DNA from: Stercorarius parasiticus
Lineage: Eukaryota > Chordata > Aves > Charadriiformes > Stercorariidae
Direction: 5' to 3'
DNA length: 64,000 bases
Assembly: GCA_013396915.1 (NCBI GenBank)
Contig: VWZL01001358.1
Span: 124,001 to 188,000, forward strand
Within the stretch, counting starts at the first letter, position 1. Each line of letters begins with the position of its first letter. Of this stretch, positions 50,551 to 64,000 are shown one piece after another. Both the position numbers and the translations under genes were made by a program. The notes beneath the pieces were generated by a model. It saw only the letters and a list, made by a program, of their open reading frames with translations. It was not told the DNA's origin and ran no database searches.

Positions 50551-50943
50551 TCTCACTGCAAATACAGGGTGTTACTACAGCTCTTCAGGACCATGAGAAA
50601 CCATTAAGCTGCTTTAGAGAAGCAGGTATCTTAGCTAACGGCAGGCTCAGGCCATGGGCAGCATATCTCCAACCAAAACAGAAGGATTTGTTGAGTTCAC
50701 AGGGGTCTCAGCTAGGTATTGCCTGAGGACTCGGTAGCCACATGGGGATGAAGAGAGTGAGCTCTGGTGACTAGAGAGCTTGCACATGGACATAGATGAC
50801 AAAGGATGTAAAATCAGACACGAGTGACTTAAAGGACAGGCATTTTGCATTGAGGAGTATGGGATAAAAGCCATATAAACAGAGAGGACAGAAAATACCA
50901 TCCAACGTATGGTTCCTTCTACATTCAAAAGAGGAAGAATGGC

Positions 50944-51057
50944 AAAAATACCCATGGAATTGAGCTTTGGATAACACGCAACAGCTTTGGATAACCATGG
51001 AAAAATACCCATGGAATTGAGCTTTGGATAAATTGTTGCAGCTTTGGATAACCTGCA
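50944..51057. repeat. Tandem duplication, 57-base unit with nested 10-mer
   Basis: Two copies with a 57-base period (50944-51000, 51001-51057) each contain the 10-mer GCTTTGGATA twice, 20 bases apart. The four 10-mer starts are 50964, 50984, 51021 and 51041. The unit does not obviously resemble the 60-base unit 400 bases away. Confidence 0.95.
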
Positions 51058-54000
51058 ACACTGTCACTCTTTGGCTAGACACCTGCCAGAAGGGAGGGTA
51101 ATAAGGTGCGCTAGAGATAAAACAGAGTATGTTGCTTATGAAACAGGCGATTTTTTTTAACCTTTCCATTGTTACACCTGTGGTTTGACCTGTGTTCTCA
51201 ATCTCAAACGGATTAAATAAAGAAAAGATTAAATAAACATAAGCAATAAGCTTCCACATGTTAGCATTGTCTTGATCTGCAGCTGGTTAAGTTCATGAAT
51301 GTAATACTTTGCTTGAGGTAAAAGTATTTAGAAGGAGTTTTTTAAACATCTCTTCATTAGCTAAGGCTTCCTTCAATTGCCTTTCTCCTTCTCAAGTTTT
51401 GCGGGGTTTGAAAATTCCCTGATGTATTCACCGCAACTCAAGATGATGTTTCAACTTCCCTTTCCATCTATGAATCTGACTGATGGGTTTTGGATCTTGA
51501 TGGCACAAGCACAAGAGGCCTCTCAGCTCTCTGAAGGGCCTGTTTCAGGCAGCCAGACTCAGTGGTCAAATGGCCGGCAATGGCGGTGACTGGAGTACTC
51601 TTCATGGCTGGTAGAGAAATACCAAGTGGGATACCCCTAACTTCATAATAAAACAATTCCCCTTCTTCAACATGCTGTTTGAGTACAGTAATTATTCCGT
51701 TGACCAATTTAGAGGAGGCTTGACATTAAAACAGCGTCAGGGGAGTGTGCGTCACGCTAAGGTAAATAAGGGTAGTCCATATGTCTGAAAGCTGTTATTT
51801 CAGCCTTTCAGCAGACTTAGACAGACAATTCTGCATCCTTTGACATCTGGGTCACAACCATAAAGTTTTCCAGCACAAGTACAATAATTATAACATTATG
51901 ACTAGCTTTTTCGGCTCATCTCCATTCCTTTTGCATCTCCTACAGAGCAGAAACCCCTTCTCTCCACCATCTGGGCATCTCTCTAGTACAAGGAAGGTCA
52001 TCAGCAGCTAGAGATGCCAGAGTAGCCAGCTGCTCTGCAGGCCTCCCTCCCCGGGGCCTCAGTACCAGAGCCATTATCAATGGAACGGTGCTGACTAATA
52101 ATCCTTGATTTTGGCAAATAGCCCAAGGGCAGCCAGCTGGGATGGGTTAAATCATCCTGAGGTACTTTTAAGTTACTCTGGGAGCCGTGCAGGGCAGCGC
52201 ACAGAACTGGGTTAATGCTTTTGGCCCCCAGTGACTCCTTCCATCTCCCCCGTCTCTCACAGCGAGGGGAAATGCATGCTTCAACTAATAATAAACCAAT
52301 GCTGAGCATGTGGAGAACACCGTGCCAAATATCAAACAGCTGGGGCTCCCTGGCCAGCCATTAGCTAGCCCAATCACAGCATCGCCTGAAGTCTTCAAGG
52401 GAAGTGAAAATAAGGTGGGTAAAATAGAAACTTCCGAATCAACTAGAAAAAAAAAAAAATAATCTCAGAACAGTTGTGTAAAGCTCTTGTGTCTTGTCAA
52501 GGAGCTTATTATGACACAGCTTATTTCCTAACAAACATAAACCTCTACTCATGTTCTTCACCAAAAAAGGGGACTAAAAAGATGAGACAGGAGGAAGAAG
52601 GAATCTTTCCAAGAACACTTGCATCTCGGTACCTCCAAAATAGCTTAAAATACAGGCATTGCTCTTGGCTGCCTTTCAGCATTGAAAAAAAAAAAAGGGG
52701 GGGGAGGTTATATTTTTCCTCAGAAAGTAGCAATCTTGACAACATTCTTACAATGTCATATTTCATTATCCAGTTTAACAGGAAAAGATCTTGTTTGAAA
52801 AGAAATCAGGAGTCTTTATAAATGAACAGCATAGTTCAGGAAGCGGAGTGAGACACTGTGTGCACAAAATTAGTTCAACTTGTATCCTGATTAAGCAAGA
52901 ATCCAGGCTTTGTCTCTTCTGCGTAACACATTGTAATTTAGATTGTATTACTGGTTGTGTGCAAAACTTGTAACTCAAAATTCTTGCTGTTAGAAAATTT
53001 CATCTGTAATTTCTGGCAGCCTGCACCAAGGGTTCATCTGCTAATATTTCAGAGCAGCGAGCTAAAGGCATAGCAATTTCACACACACTCACACACAGAA
53101 CCAACCCCACCATTCCGAAATGAAATCAGCCTTTTTTGGTATTTGCAATTTATTATCAGAACACTCTACGTGTGACTTTTTGACAATGCTTTCAAGAAAG
53201 ACGCAAGTTTATAAACACCGAGAACAGAAGAGGAATTCATTATTTCAAGAAGTATCCTTTCTTTTTTTTTTTTTTAAATTAAAGATAAAACCAAATGATG
53301 TCAGTCAGACTTTGTTTCAAATTATAATGATTCTTTATCCCATTTTTAGGGAAAATGCATTTCTTTGCAACATTTACGGGATATAAAATGTTACCCACAT
53401 TAAGATGCTTCTTTTGCCCCACCATGTACATTTCCACAGCTAAGGTTCTGTCAATAGTTTCATAATAAACCTTTTTTTTTCTGGAGCTTTGTATGTCAAG
53501 TATAAAAATATGTTCCAGGATGAAAACTGGCAGAGTGCTGGTTCTCAGCTCAAGGATACATGATAGTATTGTTCTTAATATATTTTTAGCATCTTTTTCC
53601 AATATGAAAAAGAAACTCCAACCCAAACTTGCTTCACAGGCTTTGTTAAGCATTTTTTTTTAAAAGCTGTAAAACTACAATCTCTAGTAGCAGGGCAATA
53701 TAAAAGTAACATACAAAACTCGCAGCATGCAAAGGTATAGTGGAAAAAGGCGGTCATATTGGGCATTCAACGTACAACAAATTCAGCATAATTGAGGAAT
53801 GCTCAATAAATAGTGTGGAATTACCCAAGCCTGCAAAAAGTCGGCGCTAAAGGCCTTCCCAAGAGGCTGTGCAGGCATAAAGTGAGGGGCAAAGTCTGGT
53901 CGTGACTGATACAGACCAGGAGCTGGCCAAAGAGCAAAACCAAGAGAGTAGGAACAAACGAGCACTTTCCATCTCAGGTGAGCGATGCGATTGGAGGTAA

Positions 54001-57000
54001 CGCGCTGATAATTGTATTGAAAAGAGAGTGAGTAACGATATAGTAAAACCCATAAAAGACGTGCAATTATTTGCCTGAAAAAAACATAGATGTCAAGAGG
54101 TGTTTTAGGGGAACCAAACACAAGGAAGGCAGCTGGGTACAATGATATCGGTGCTAACAAATCCCAAATGAGGCTCTTTGCAGAAGATGGGCTGAGCGGG
54201 GCTGCATCAAAGGGGCCAGGGAAGCCAATTAAAGGTTAGCCTGGATAAGGGACAAGGGAAAAAGTATAGGGAAAAGTACTGCAGGCCTCTTAGAAAAGCC
54301 AGACTCTCACCATATTCTGAATTAGTCACCCCATCCTCCCCAAGCAATATAAAAGCACAGCAAAAATAGGACAATGAGTATCATCAGGACCATTATAAAG
54401 TTGCTCATAGGAACCGCCACTGAAAAAGCCTCGGATTGCTCACTGGGGAGAAGAGGCAGTTATGTAGAAGCATTACAAAGCTCATGAATTTTACAGAGGG
54501 GGTAGGTGGACTCTGCTCTATGGTACAAAACTGGGAAGCATTTAGTGAAATAAATAAAGAGGTTGTAAATGAAGAACAGGTAGGCGGAAACACTTCTTCA
54601 TCGCAACAAGCAATTACTCCCATGGAACTCCATCTTATGTAAAACTTAACGGAAGGAAGACCTTATCAGAATTAAAATATAAATAAAGAAATAAAGACAA
54701 AAACACACACGGAAATACATCATAGACCTTAGACAACAAAAGTGTTTGAAATGATAAAACAGGAGGCAGTGCTGCTAAGCTCATCTATTATTAAAATCGT
54801 CTGACACTTCCCATTACAACACCCTGTTGCCAGTTGCCTTTAGCTTTGCCAATCATTAACAGTTTGGACTGAAATTTTACACATCGAATATCTGCCTGAG
54901 GCTGAAATACCCTGGAAAATTTTAGTCCGAACAATTCAACTGCTGCACAAATGGAGTCGGAGAAAAGTACTTTTCTTTTTTTTTATTTCACATTAAAAAA
55001 TCTGGTGTTCTGTCTCGGGCAGTTGTAGCCCCTCCAGACTTTGGAGGGAGGATGTAATATTTCAGAGGTGAAAAGTCTTCACATTGTAGTGGTAATATTT
55101 GCCATTCTCTTTAAACTCTACCTGAAAATTCAGGCAAATTATGCCTTTGAAAAAAATTATATTCACTCATACTCTGAAAAATAGATCTATTTTGGGCTTT
55201 AATAGCTGAAATCACAAAGGATTACATCTTCCACGAATGTGCCGGATTACATTTGCGCCTCTGCTCTGCAACCAAGGAAAGAGTTAAAGCAAAAAGAGCT
55301 CAGCTATTGTCAACTTCTGAAATTATTTGTTCCAGCTTTTTAAAACTTGAAACCTAAAGCTGCCTTCTACTTCTGTGCTCTTTTTGCCTTCAGTCTGCAA
55401 AGTTTCCAGCTTAGCCAGCGAGGACGAATCTAACCTTGTGACACTTGCTGAGATCAGAGTGGTTAAATCAGAACATTGTCTGAGCAGCTTGATTCTCCTA
55501 AAAGCCTGTCAGGTTTGGAGCAGCTAATTGGGTTTTGCCCCATATGTTCTGCCTGTGATTTTTCCAGCAACTGAACACAGAGAGCAACAAAGCCAGCAAG
55601 CAGATTTTTCCAAGTCTTGCTATTCTTATCTCTCTCCTCATTTGTGGGGAAAAATATCTTTCATGCCGATCCTAGGAGAGGTTTGCAAAGGTCTGAAATT
55701 TTGGCTTTTTTTTTTGGCTCGCTGTCCGTTTCATTTGAAACATCTCCACTCTGCAGGAGTTTTGAAGGGAAACAAACTTTTCAGACTACAATCTGCAGCA
55801 GGATACGTCATGACCAGGATGTATCTAGTCCACTCTGAACCAGCTGCTAGCTCATCACCCTACACCAGTTTCACAGGGAGGCAGAAAATATCTTTTCAAG
55901 CAGTAAGTGAGGACCAGGCAGCTGACGGCAGCTTCTTGCACCTACCCCAGGGCCAAAGAGAGAGCAGGTCAGAGATGACCATGTCACCTACCCTCCCTTG
56001 CCCTCCTCTCCATCAGGAGCAGCTCAGCTCACCGTGTTGCTCCACGATGGGCACAGGAAAGGGCACTTGAGGGGCTGCTGGCGGGAGAGGAGAGGAGGGA
56101 CGGCGGCTGACGGTGCCATCAGCTTGGGTAGCATGGGGTAGATGGCGTAATATCTGGATGTGGCTGAATTCACTAGAGTCAGTAGATTTGGGTCTTTTAT
56201 TTTTTTTCACAGCAGCTGAACTGTTTAGCTCTGCGGGTCATGTTCTCGGCTGTACTACAGCTGTATTCAGGGGAGCTTAGAGAAGAGGCTTTTAGCACCT
56301 GGGACCACCAGTGACTGCTTTCTCCTTCCATATGTGCTGGAGCGGCCTCAGGACAGTTTAGAGTGTTGTGGGGCTGCGGTACTTAACAAAGGCCGCTAAT
56401 GGGCCACGTGCCCTGCCGTCCTGGTCTGCCTAATGCCGGCTCTCCACCACCTCTGCCATGCCAGTGAATTTTCAGCCTTTTACATTTTAGGCAGCTTTAT
56501 AGCATCTTTGCGCTGCTGAAATGGGACAGAAGGACCAGGTTAGGAAAGGTCCTTTCTAAGTCTAGCATACATACCTTAAACTCAAACGATAAATTTGCAG
56601 TTCGAAGAGGTTTCTGACTGGCTCCTTTGGTATCCGGGTTCCAGCACTGAGAGGATTTATGTTTCACACCGTGTACTGCAGTTCCAGACATTTAAATCAA
56701 GAACGTACTCATTCGAGCTTCACAGCAAAGTATACTGCTTCAGATAGAATTATGGCCAGCATCTTTATGTTTTGTTGTCACTTAAGCATTAAACAGCTCC
56801 ATGCTGCCTTGTATAATTCTCAAAACAGTCAGGTTTCTCAGATTAAATGCCAGTCTCACATTATGAAGCAGGTTGTGTTCCTGAGAACTAAATCACAAAA
56901 TAACTATGGTCCTAGGCCAGGAATTCATGTGTATTATTTTTGTACTCAACTTTTCCAGCATTTCCAGATTATAGGTTTTATGTTATCACGAACAGCCATG

Positions 57001-57405
57001 GTCATGGTACGCCTCAAAACATGAATTAACGTAATTCTGAATCATGATGAGATATAGCCCATCCATCAAAAAAACACCCAACGTGGCAGAAGTAATGCAA
57101 AACCTTTCCCACTTTATCTGCCACTTTATAAATCTGACTGCACTTGTCTGAATCTTTTTCCCTAGGCCTTCTTAAATTTCAGTAGAATTCTCCTTCATGT
57201 TGTGAACTGAATATGAAAAAGCAAAGCGACCAAACTGATACTCAGCAAAGCTAAAATGCATAGTAACACGGAATTGAAAGGTGAGCAAACCACATCTTGT
57301 TAGCATGATTTTCTAAAAAAAAGAGTAGGGGGAAAAAAGAAAAAAAAAAGCCTCTTCAGGATAGAAAGAAAAAAAATCTCATCTATCTTGAAAAGGAAAA
57401 AGAGG

Positions 57406-57441
57406 GATAAAAGAGAGATGACTGATAAAAGAGAGATGACT
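57406..57441. repeat. Tandem duplication, 18-base unit
   Basis: Two exact copies of GATAAAAGAGAGATGACT, followed by the start of a third (GATA). It lies within a purine-rich neighbourhood. Confidence 0.93.
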
Positions 57442-60400
57442 GATACAAGCAAAGATTAAAATGTAAAACACCCAGCAACTCCTTCTTTGACGTTCCCCTT
57501 TGAACGCAGTCTACTGCAGAGGAAAATATTCTAAAATAAATATTTTGGACGAAGCTTTGCATCCAGTTCCACCAGTGTGACTCCACTGCTGCTAGTGGGA
57601 CTGTGCCAGGGTCCCAGGTGGCAAGGATGGAAACAGAAACTCATTATGGAATGAGAAATTTAAGAATGCTTTGGTGAGAGCACATTCCCTGCAGAGTGCC
57701 ATGCAAGTAAAAAGAACATTGAAATAATACTGGCCCTTGATCCTCTCAAAAGCTGAGCGTGCATTTATTCAGCTTGAATTCCAAAAATCCAGCCACAGTT
57801 TATAAAATGCACTTGATCCTTGTGTAAGACCCTTCGGCATTTTCTTTCAGCAAAAAGATCTCCACGTGTTATTTTTACAGTTCATCTTAAGTAGACGTAT
57901 GTGTTTAGCTAAACAGGCTTAAATGCAACAGGCACCTAAGAGAACAATGATGAAATGCTTGACTTGATTTATGGACCAACTGTCAAATCCTTGTTTATGA
58001 ACATCTGGCTGGGAAAGTGATTTGAAAAGTTTTTCTGTCAGTAAATATCAGCATAGTAAGCTCTTCTACTTACAGACAGCTCTGAACTGTAAATGTAATT
58101 AGTGGAGAAACAGCGTCGGAGTGTACATCTAAAGTCACGTTCAGCTTATCCATGCACACAAAACATTCATTTTACAGCACTGCTAATGTGTAATGTGTAA
58201 TCATTCGCAACTTCTTAATTAACAAAATACGCAAAATATCGGGTTCGGAACCCGAAAGTTGCTTTCCCTACAAGCTGCACCAGTAAGTGCAAGGCTGTCC
58301 CTCACGACAGCCCTTCAAAGTAAGCTCATGCACCTTCCCGACAGCTTCTCAGCAACCACCGTGGCCTGAATTCAGTCGCCCAGCTTTCTCCCACACCCCC
58401 GTACCTGTTCCCTCCAGCTTTGTCACACAGGTCCAACAGGAGCTCCTGTGAGAGAAGAACCTCACCCCTGCTCTGCCCACCTCCATCTGTTTTTCAGCAG
58501 TTTCTGCAGTTTCCCATGAGTACAACAGCTTGCAAAGGCCTAAATGCCACAGCAACATTCCTAATTCAAAGGCTGGTATCATCTAAAATCTACAAAGCAA
58601 GGCTGAGCCCAGGAAAATCGAATTTTTCTCTTTTCCTTCCCCTGTTCTGCGACAACATGACAACTCCGAGATGACACAACCCAGGAACACTTTCTGTAAT
58701 TCAATTCTAGTTCCGAAGCAAAAGTCTACTTTCATCCCGGGTCTAATCTAATATCGGGGAATGATGAGTTTTTTTGTGAGGAATTTCTTTGTTCACTGAG
58801 AAACAAAGCAGCAGCTTTACTGTAGAAATTCGCTTTCAGCTGAAATGAAGATAACGCCAATCCGGGACCTCACTAGAGCTTCAGAGAGATTCGTATCACT
58901 CCCACCAAAACATCTAACCACGGCACCTCAGACAGGAGCCTTTTCACCTCCTTACATGGTCCGTGGAAAAGGTGGAAGATTGCGTAGAGTCCTTCAGCCC
59001 ACCCACAGTAATCTCTGCATCCCCCGGAAGAGATTCCTATGTCTTCCCAGAAGCTATGACAGAAACCTACTGTCATTGCACTCCTTTCTTTGGCACTCCT
59101 GTTCCACACCCAGTAACAGGGAGGCAGAACCTCATTGATACCTCCTTGCTAGAAAGAAACTACTGGGAAATTACTGGAGTACCTCATGAAATCAACAACA
59201 ACAAAAAAGAATTAAATTTCAAACTCAGCCTCGGTGGAAAACTTACTGTGAACCAGAGAAGCGACTCGGAAGAGTCTTGTTTTGGTTAAGTCACATTAGA
59301 AAAAACCTGTTATATTTTTGAGTGGCTCTGCATACAAGCAACAGCCAAGACATTCACTGACAAGGATGGGGTGCTCACACATGCTTAAAACATTGAGGAG
59401 CTTCATCACATGAAAACTTCACAAAAGCTAGAAAACTGCTGCAAAAGGGACATGATGAAAAACATGTCAGACTAAAAGGGAACGACAGTCCATTTTGAAC
59501 AAAGCAAAAGGGATTTAGGAGATAGGGAGCACAGGAAGAGAAGCTGGAGCTTTTTTTAAGACATTGTGGTTATAAACAATAAGAAAAATAAGTATGGATG
59601 CGGCGTGTTTGTTTCAATTTCCAAAAGTATTTGACAAGTTTCCATAGGAGAGATTAATGACTAAGAAGCACAGAACAAGAATAAAGAAATAAAAAAGTCT
59701 TCTGTGTATAAAAACTAGCTCAAATTATTGTTTCGCCCTTAGAAGAAGACTACCCCTCTTACACAAGAGATCTCTTCCTTACAGCCATAAACTGGCCATT
59801 TATCCTGCAGGTCTGGATTTGGAGGGCCGCTTTAAGAATAATGTCACACATTTGTAATAGTATTGCTGTAGCTGTAATGGTCTAAAGTCATAAGCAAGAC
59901 AAGGTTTACGTGCCAGTATAGTCAGGAAAAAAAAAAAGAGAAGCCTATGTTGAGGTCTGAGACAGCAGCAGTCTCCGAGCTAAGTACAAGCACATTCTTT
60001 GAGTTTAATTAGATATGTTAAGTCAGGTAGACAAAACAGCTGGTTGGCACCTGTAAAAGAGAAGGGAATATTAAAAAGGAAGTGGTGACACGGTGGTTAT
60101 TCTGTAAAGGAATGCATAGGCAAGCCTGTGGCAGATGAAAAGATTAATAAAGAGAGGAAAATTATAATGTGCTGCAAAACTACTCCTTCCAGTCAATTCA
60201 CCTTTTTTACTGTCTGCTATAATTAAAGTTTTAGTCCCCTGGTTGCCTCAGACCCTCGGAAGGATGGTGCATTTTTTTCCAGCTACGTGAGTTGGTCCAA
60301 GAAGCGATATAACTTCTATCCACAAATCTTGCCTCGTGCAGAAGGCGTGCAGGTCTACAGCCTGCTCCTAGAAACACGCAGCACTCGCTTCCTTGCTTTG

Positions 60401-60571
60401 TGAGCAAACATATACTGGAGGAGATGGCCATGACCCTGCTTCTTCTCCTCCCCTTTGCACTCGCAAAGCTCCATTTGTTATCAGCACACAGTCCCTGAGG
60501 TCAGGGCAGCACAGGCTAGGAGTGGGCCTGGGCATTAAATGAGGGGGTTAATTATATGTGATGGAAAAGAC

Positions 60572-60602
60572 TTTTTTTCATTTGTTTGTTTGTTTGCTTG
60601 CT
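60572..60602. repeat. TTTG/CTTG tetranucleotide repeat
   Basis: About four TTTG units followed by two CTTG units. A related AAAC/AAGC run lies near 29870-29892. Minor simple repeat. Confidence 0.8.
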
Positions 60603-63600
60603 AGGTTTTCTAACCTAAAAGACAGATGAAGCCTGGTCTTTTACGGTCGGATTCATTTTTCTTTATTTTACTAACACAAGGAAAAAAAAATTTACTACCT
60701 CGCATTCTTGCTGGCTCTGCAGGCTTGTACGAATGGAAGAGGGAAACTGGGTCCTATTCTGGTCTGTGTTATTGATGGAGGGGCTCTCCCCGCCTAACCC
60801 CAGGATCACTCTCTCCTCTTATGTTCATCTCCAGAACTCCAGGGGGAACAATCAAGGCTCCAACCACAATATTTGGCCAGCAACATTTTACTACTGGATT
60901 TTACTGATGCCAGAGCGAAAACAGGTTTGTTACCCTTTAAATCCCCAAAAGAGTTTGCAGAGCGGGCAGTACTTGCAAACTTGTAAACTCTATTTATATG
61001 CAGCCATCAAGTAACATGGACTTCCCTGATGTTTTCAATCTATAGCGCAACCGTAAAAGAAAACTATGACAGGTTGTCATCTTTCAATCATAAAAGCATG
61101 GTGAGCAATAAAAAAAGTCCTCTGGAGGACTTCTTTAGTTCATGTCTACTATATGCATATGTGGATGAGGCATTAAATACAGTGTCTCAAGGCTACAGAT
61201 GAAACAAATCTTGGAAGCACAACAAATAACAGGTCATGCAATCAAGTCTAGTGAGATGTGGTTCTCATGCAACGTGGCCCACGGAGGCCAAATGTCATTC
61301 TGCATCAGAAAATGTGAAATAATTGAGCTAGGGTAAGGCAAACAACCTAGGAAACATGTGAAAAGCCAAACTGGCTTTGAATTCTAACAAGAAAACGCTG
61401 AGAAAATATCAGTAGATCCACAACCTGATGCTTGTTAGCAATAAGAGGGGAGAATTACAGTATAGCGATGGTGGCTAGAATATGCAGATGTGTGATAATG
61501 TTTCTGTTACACAGTCCTTTGAATAATGGGATCCCTCTGTTACTACTTGGTGTAGCTGAAAGACCTTAATGCCCTTTCATAGATATTTGTTGCATTACAG
61601 AGATTGCATGCAAATCTATGCCAGCACTTTGTTGATGGAAAACTAGAGATCAGGGGAAAGAGGCGGCAGGGAGGTGGGAACACAACTGTCTGTTAAAGGA
61701 GCTGCGGTAAAAAAGCCCACCACTGAGAACCCGGGGCCTCAAATCCCTGGACGGACAGCTGGAAGGGTGGTTAGCTCTCGCGTCCCCGATGAGCTCAACT
61801 GCTGAGGTAAAACCCTGGAAGAGAGGCAGTCCCTAAGGGACACCAAATGGTGTAGATGAGTCATTAGTGATCATCATTTTGTTTTCTTAGCACTGCACCT
61901 TTACTTTTCTAAGGCGTGCACATGTGCAGAGGCACACACCACCCCATCAGGCCGTGCTGAAGCAACTTTTTACAGGGAAATATAAGCTGGGGTCCTTCAC
62001 GGAGATATATGTTCCCTCTTGAGGCCCACAACTCGAAACTTTTATTCATATATACTCGCCCCCTTGCCTTCAAGACGACAATCTTTGTCATCATGATTAC
62101 ATGCAAGATTGTTTCTGCAGAATTGGATGGTTTGGGTTTGTTTTATCCTAATTCCAGCTTAAATTTCACTCGGACAGCAACAACAACAAAAACCAACACA
62201 AATGCAGGCTGTTTGCTCTTTTTGAAGGGAAAACGTAGGACAGATGTTCCAAACCATATTTAGATTTTAAAGCTCAGAATTAACACCTTGAATTTCAGCC
62301 AGAAATGATCTTAGTCTTGAGGCTGAAAGTCCTTAGTCTTGGGAGTCGATAAATCAGTCATGACAAGCCTGAACCGGCTATGGTTTATTATAAAATCAAG
62401 CTTGATTATCTACTTGAGGTAATTAGACAGACCAGAACAAAAGGACACAAAGTTAAAAGGCAACATATGTAGAAAGAACTGGAAGACATATTTTACTTTA
62501 CACAGGCTGGTGAATAGCAAGAATGAACTTGTACTTGTACTTGAGATTTTTTCATATACTGAATTCTGGCTAATAACATAAAGGGACCCTGCAATATTTA
62601 TAATAAGCAATTTACTAAACCAGCTACTCTTGGAGCTGCTCAGCTGCAGATTCCCATTCCCTGCTGCCTGCATGCAGCCCTGAAATCCAGGTGCAGCATC
62701 CGAGCTCTCTCCTCTCACAACCCATGATCCTTCTCTAAGTCTCTAGAGGATTACAAAAGTATTAAAAGCACAGCAAAGAAAAAAAAAGGATGCTACAATG
62801 TTTATTACATTAAAGGACAGCAACGCTGTGTTTGGGTATAAACATGCTAAATATCAGGGAACTGAAAGAAAATAAAATCTTTTTTTTTTTCCTGTCCTCT
62901 TGATTTTGGAGGGTTTATTGTTATTTTTAAGGAATGTTTAATTTATTTATGGTACTGGCTATTCTAGCAGATGATAAAGTTGTAGGACATTCTGCAATGT
63001 CTTAAAAACACTTCTACAAAGCATGCTTGAAGTGCCAAAATTGTTATCAAAAGGCCCCAGAAAAGAAGATTTCAATGATTATTCCTGGAAAGGGCTCAGT
63101 CATGCAAGTCCAAGTATAGACCAATTCCCAAAAAAGAGCGTTTCCAATAGAAGGGTTAAATAGATTTGACAGATGCAGCTCAAAATAACCTCAACACTGC
63201 AGTTTGTTATAATATTCCACATTAATTTCTAGTGAAGTTAACCATTTGAAATACAATTGTCTCAGAGAAAACAAAAAGAGTTGGAGAAGCACATAAGTTG
63301 CCCTCTCCATCCACTGCAGCCTGGACCTCTCTCTTCTGAAACACAGCTCGTGCTGCCAGTTCTTTATAAAAAAGTTGAAAATAAGCACATCTGCACCTTC
63401 TCTCATGGCGCTGTCTCCTATAAATGCCAGAAAAGCTCTTGCATGTCCCTTTTCCCAATCCTTCTCTAAGAATCACAGCAGCATAGTCAAAGAGGCTGAG
63501 CAGGTAGGAATTGTCTCCTTGTTTCTAATGGGCACAATGGAGTTTGCCTGTTTCTCCGTGCCTGACTCAGCATATCAGATAAAACGAGTTAAACCGCTTT

Positions 63601-64000
63601 TTCACTTACCACCATATTACTGCTGTGCCAAGATACCTATAAAAAAAGCTACATAATAGGCAGGCAGCTCCGTAATCACTGCTGCTTTTCATGCCAGTCA
63701 GTATTATCCCATTGTTTCCATGCGGTCCCTTACCTACCTGGTTTATCTAAGTGAAAGAAAACAGACCATGTGCAATTTGGACCGGGACTGACTCCTAAGT
63801 GTTCAGACAGCATTTAACTTACTGGAGCTCTCTATCTCTAAGCCTTTTCTGAACACAAATAACAAATAATTACTAAATAATGTAGGCGTTCTGGTCAGGA
63901 GGAGGAGATTATTTATAAAGGAAAATCAGCTAGGGTCAAGAGAGCCATTTTTTAAGGAAAAAAAAAAAAACCGAATAAGAAATGTGCACATACAAGAAAG

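Larger units (their letters stand above)
40254..64000 (-). other. ENOX1: ENOX1 upstream intron, partial, at least 23.7 kb
   Basis: This sequence lies upstream of the CxxC exon in the transcript. I looked on the minus strand for the expected upstream coding segment (ENOX family motif DPTAWATAMNNLG) and did not see it, so the previous coding exon is probably beyond 64000. The stretch holds two MIR-like copies (41510-41660, 43315-43458), a broken CR1 (46017-46103) at a single N, purine tracts (40365-40450, 48150-48265), tandem duplications (44991-45020, 50431-50550, 50944-51057, 57406-57441) and short TTTG repeats. Non-coding exons, enhancers or an unrelated non-coding gene could be present but cannot be recognised by eye. 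Confidence 0.7.

Noticed and set aside
55528..56070. Plus-strand open frame of 180 codons, the longest outside exons and repeats
   Set aside because: About one frame of this length is expected by chance in 64 kb over six frames. It shows no recognisable domain, no splice context and no family resemblance.
58239..58255. Perfect inverted repeat TCGGGTT-CGG-AACCCGA resembling a tRNA T-arm or polymerase III B box
   Set aside because: No acceptor stem, anticodon arm or A box can be placed around it, so there is no tRNA. The arms are only seven bases.
1..64000. Search for CRISPR arrays, bacterial operons, integrated viral genes and RNA genes
   Set aside because: Nothing of these kinds was recognised. 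Repeats are microsatellites, short tandem duplications and retrotransposon fragments. Intron-exon structure excludes a prokaryotic source.

Overview
This window is vertebrate nuclear DNA, almost certainly from a bird. It is AT-leaning, intron-dominated sequence with a few short exons bounded by GT-AG splice sites. It also carries several CR1 retrotransposon pieces of the kind that dominate bird genomes, and eroded MIR-like and L2/L3-like fossils. I see no bacterial-style operons, RNA genes, CRISPR arrays or intact mobile elements. I do not name a species.

The only gene I can support is ENOX1 (ecto-NOX disulfide-thiol exchanger 1), on the minus strand. Five consecutive internal coding exons lie at 40080-40253, 38101-38307, 30447-30680, 18151-18363 and 2744-2850, in transcript order. 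Together they give 935 coding bases, about 311 residues. They run from the Pro-rich segment with a CxxC motif, through the RNA-recognition-motif (RRM) domain and a charged helix, to the central helical region. All junction phases agree with one continuous reading frame. The upstream coding exons should lie beyond 64000 and the downstream exons below position 1, so both ends of the gene are missing.

Layout by coordinate: 1-2743 is part of the next intron and has a CpG-rich start. The intron 2851-18150 holds an ancient LINE reverse-transcriptase remnant near 7.2 kb, a CR1 end at 13.3 kb and a CTCTT microsatellite. The intron 18364-30446 holds a MIR-like remnant, a CpG-rich island-like patch at 24.3-24.9 kb, a long GGAAA microsatellite and a strong hairpin at 29.73-29.80 kb. 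The intron 30681-38100 holds a 33-base assembly gap 43 bases upstream of an exon and the largest CR1 copy (35.14-35.88 kb). The short intron 38308-40079 holds only an AT/GT repeat. The stretch 40254-64000 is part of a very large intron with two MIR-like copies, a broken CR1 at a single N, and two neighbouring 57-60 bp tandem duplications near 50.4-51.1 kb.

I did not find an unmistakably new system. The best leads are the intronic hairpin, the run of symmetric phase-1 exons followed by an asymmetric exon with weak splice sites, the ancient repeat fossils and the tandem-duplication pair.
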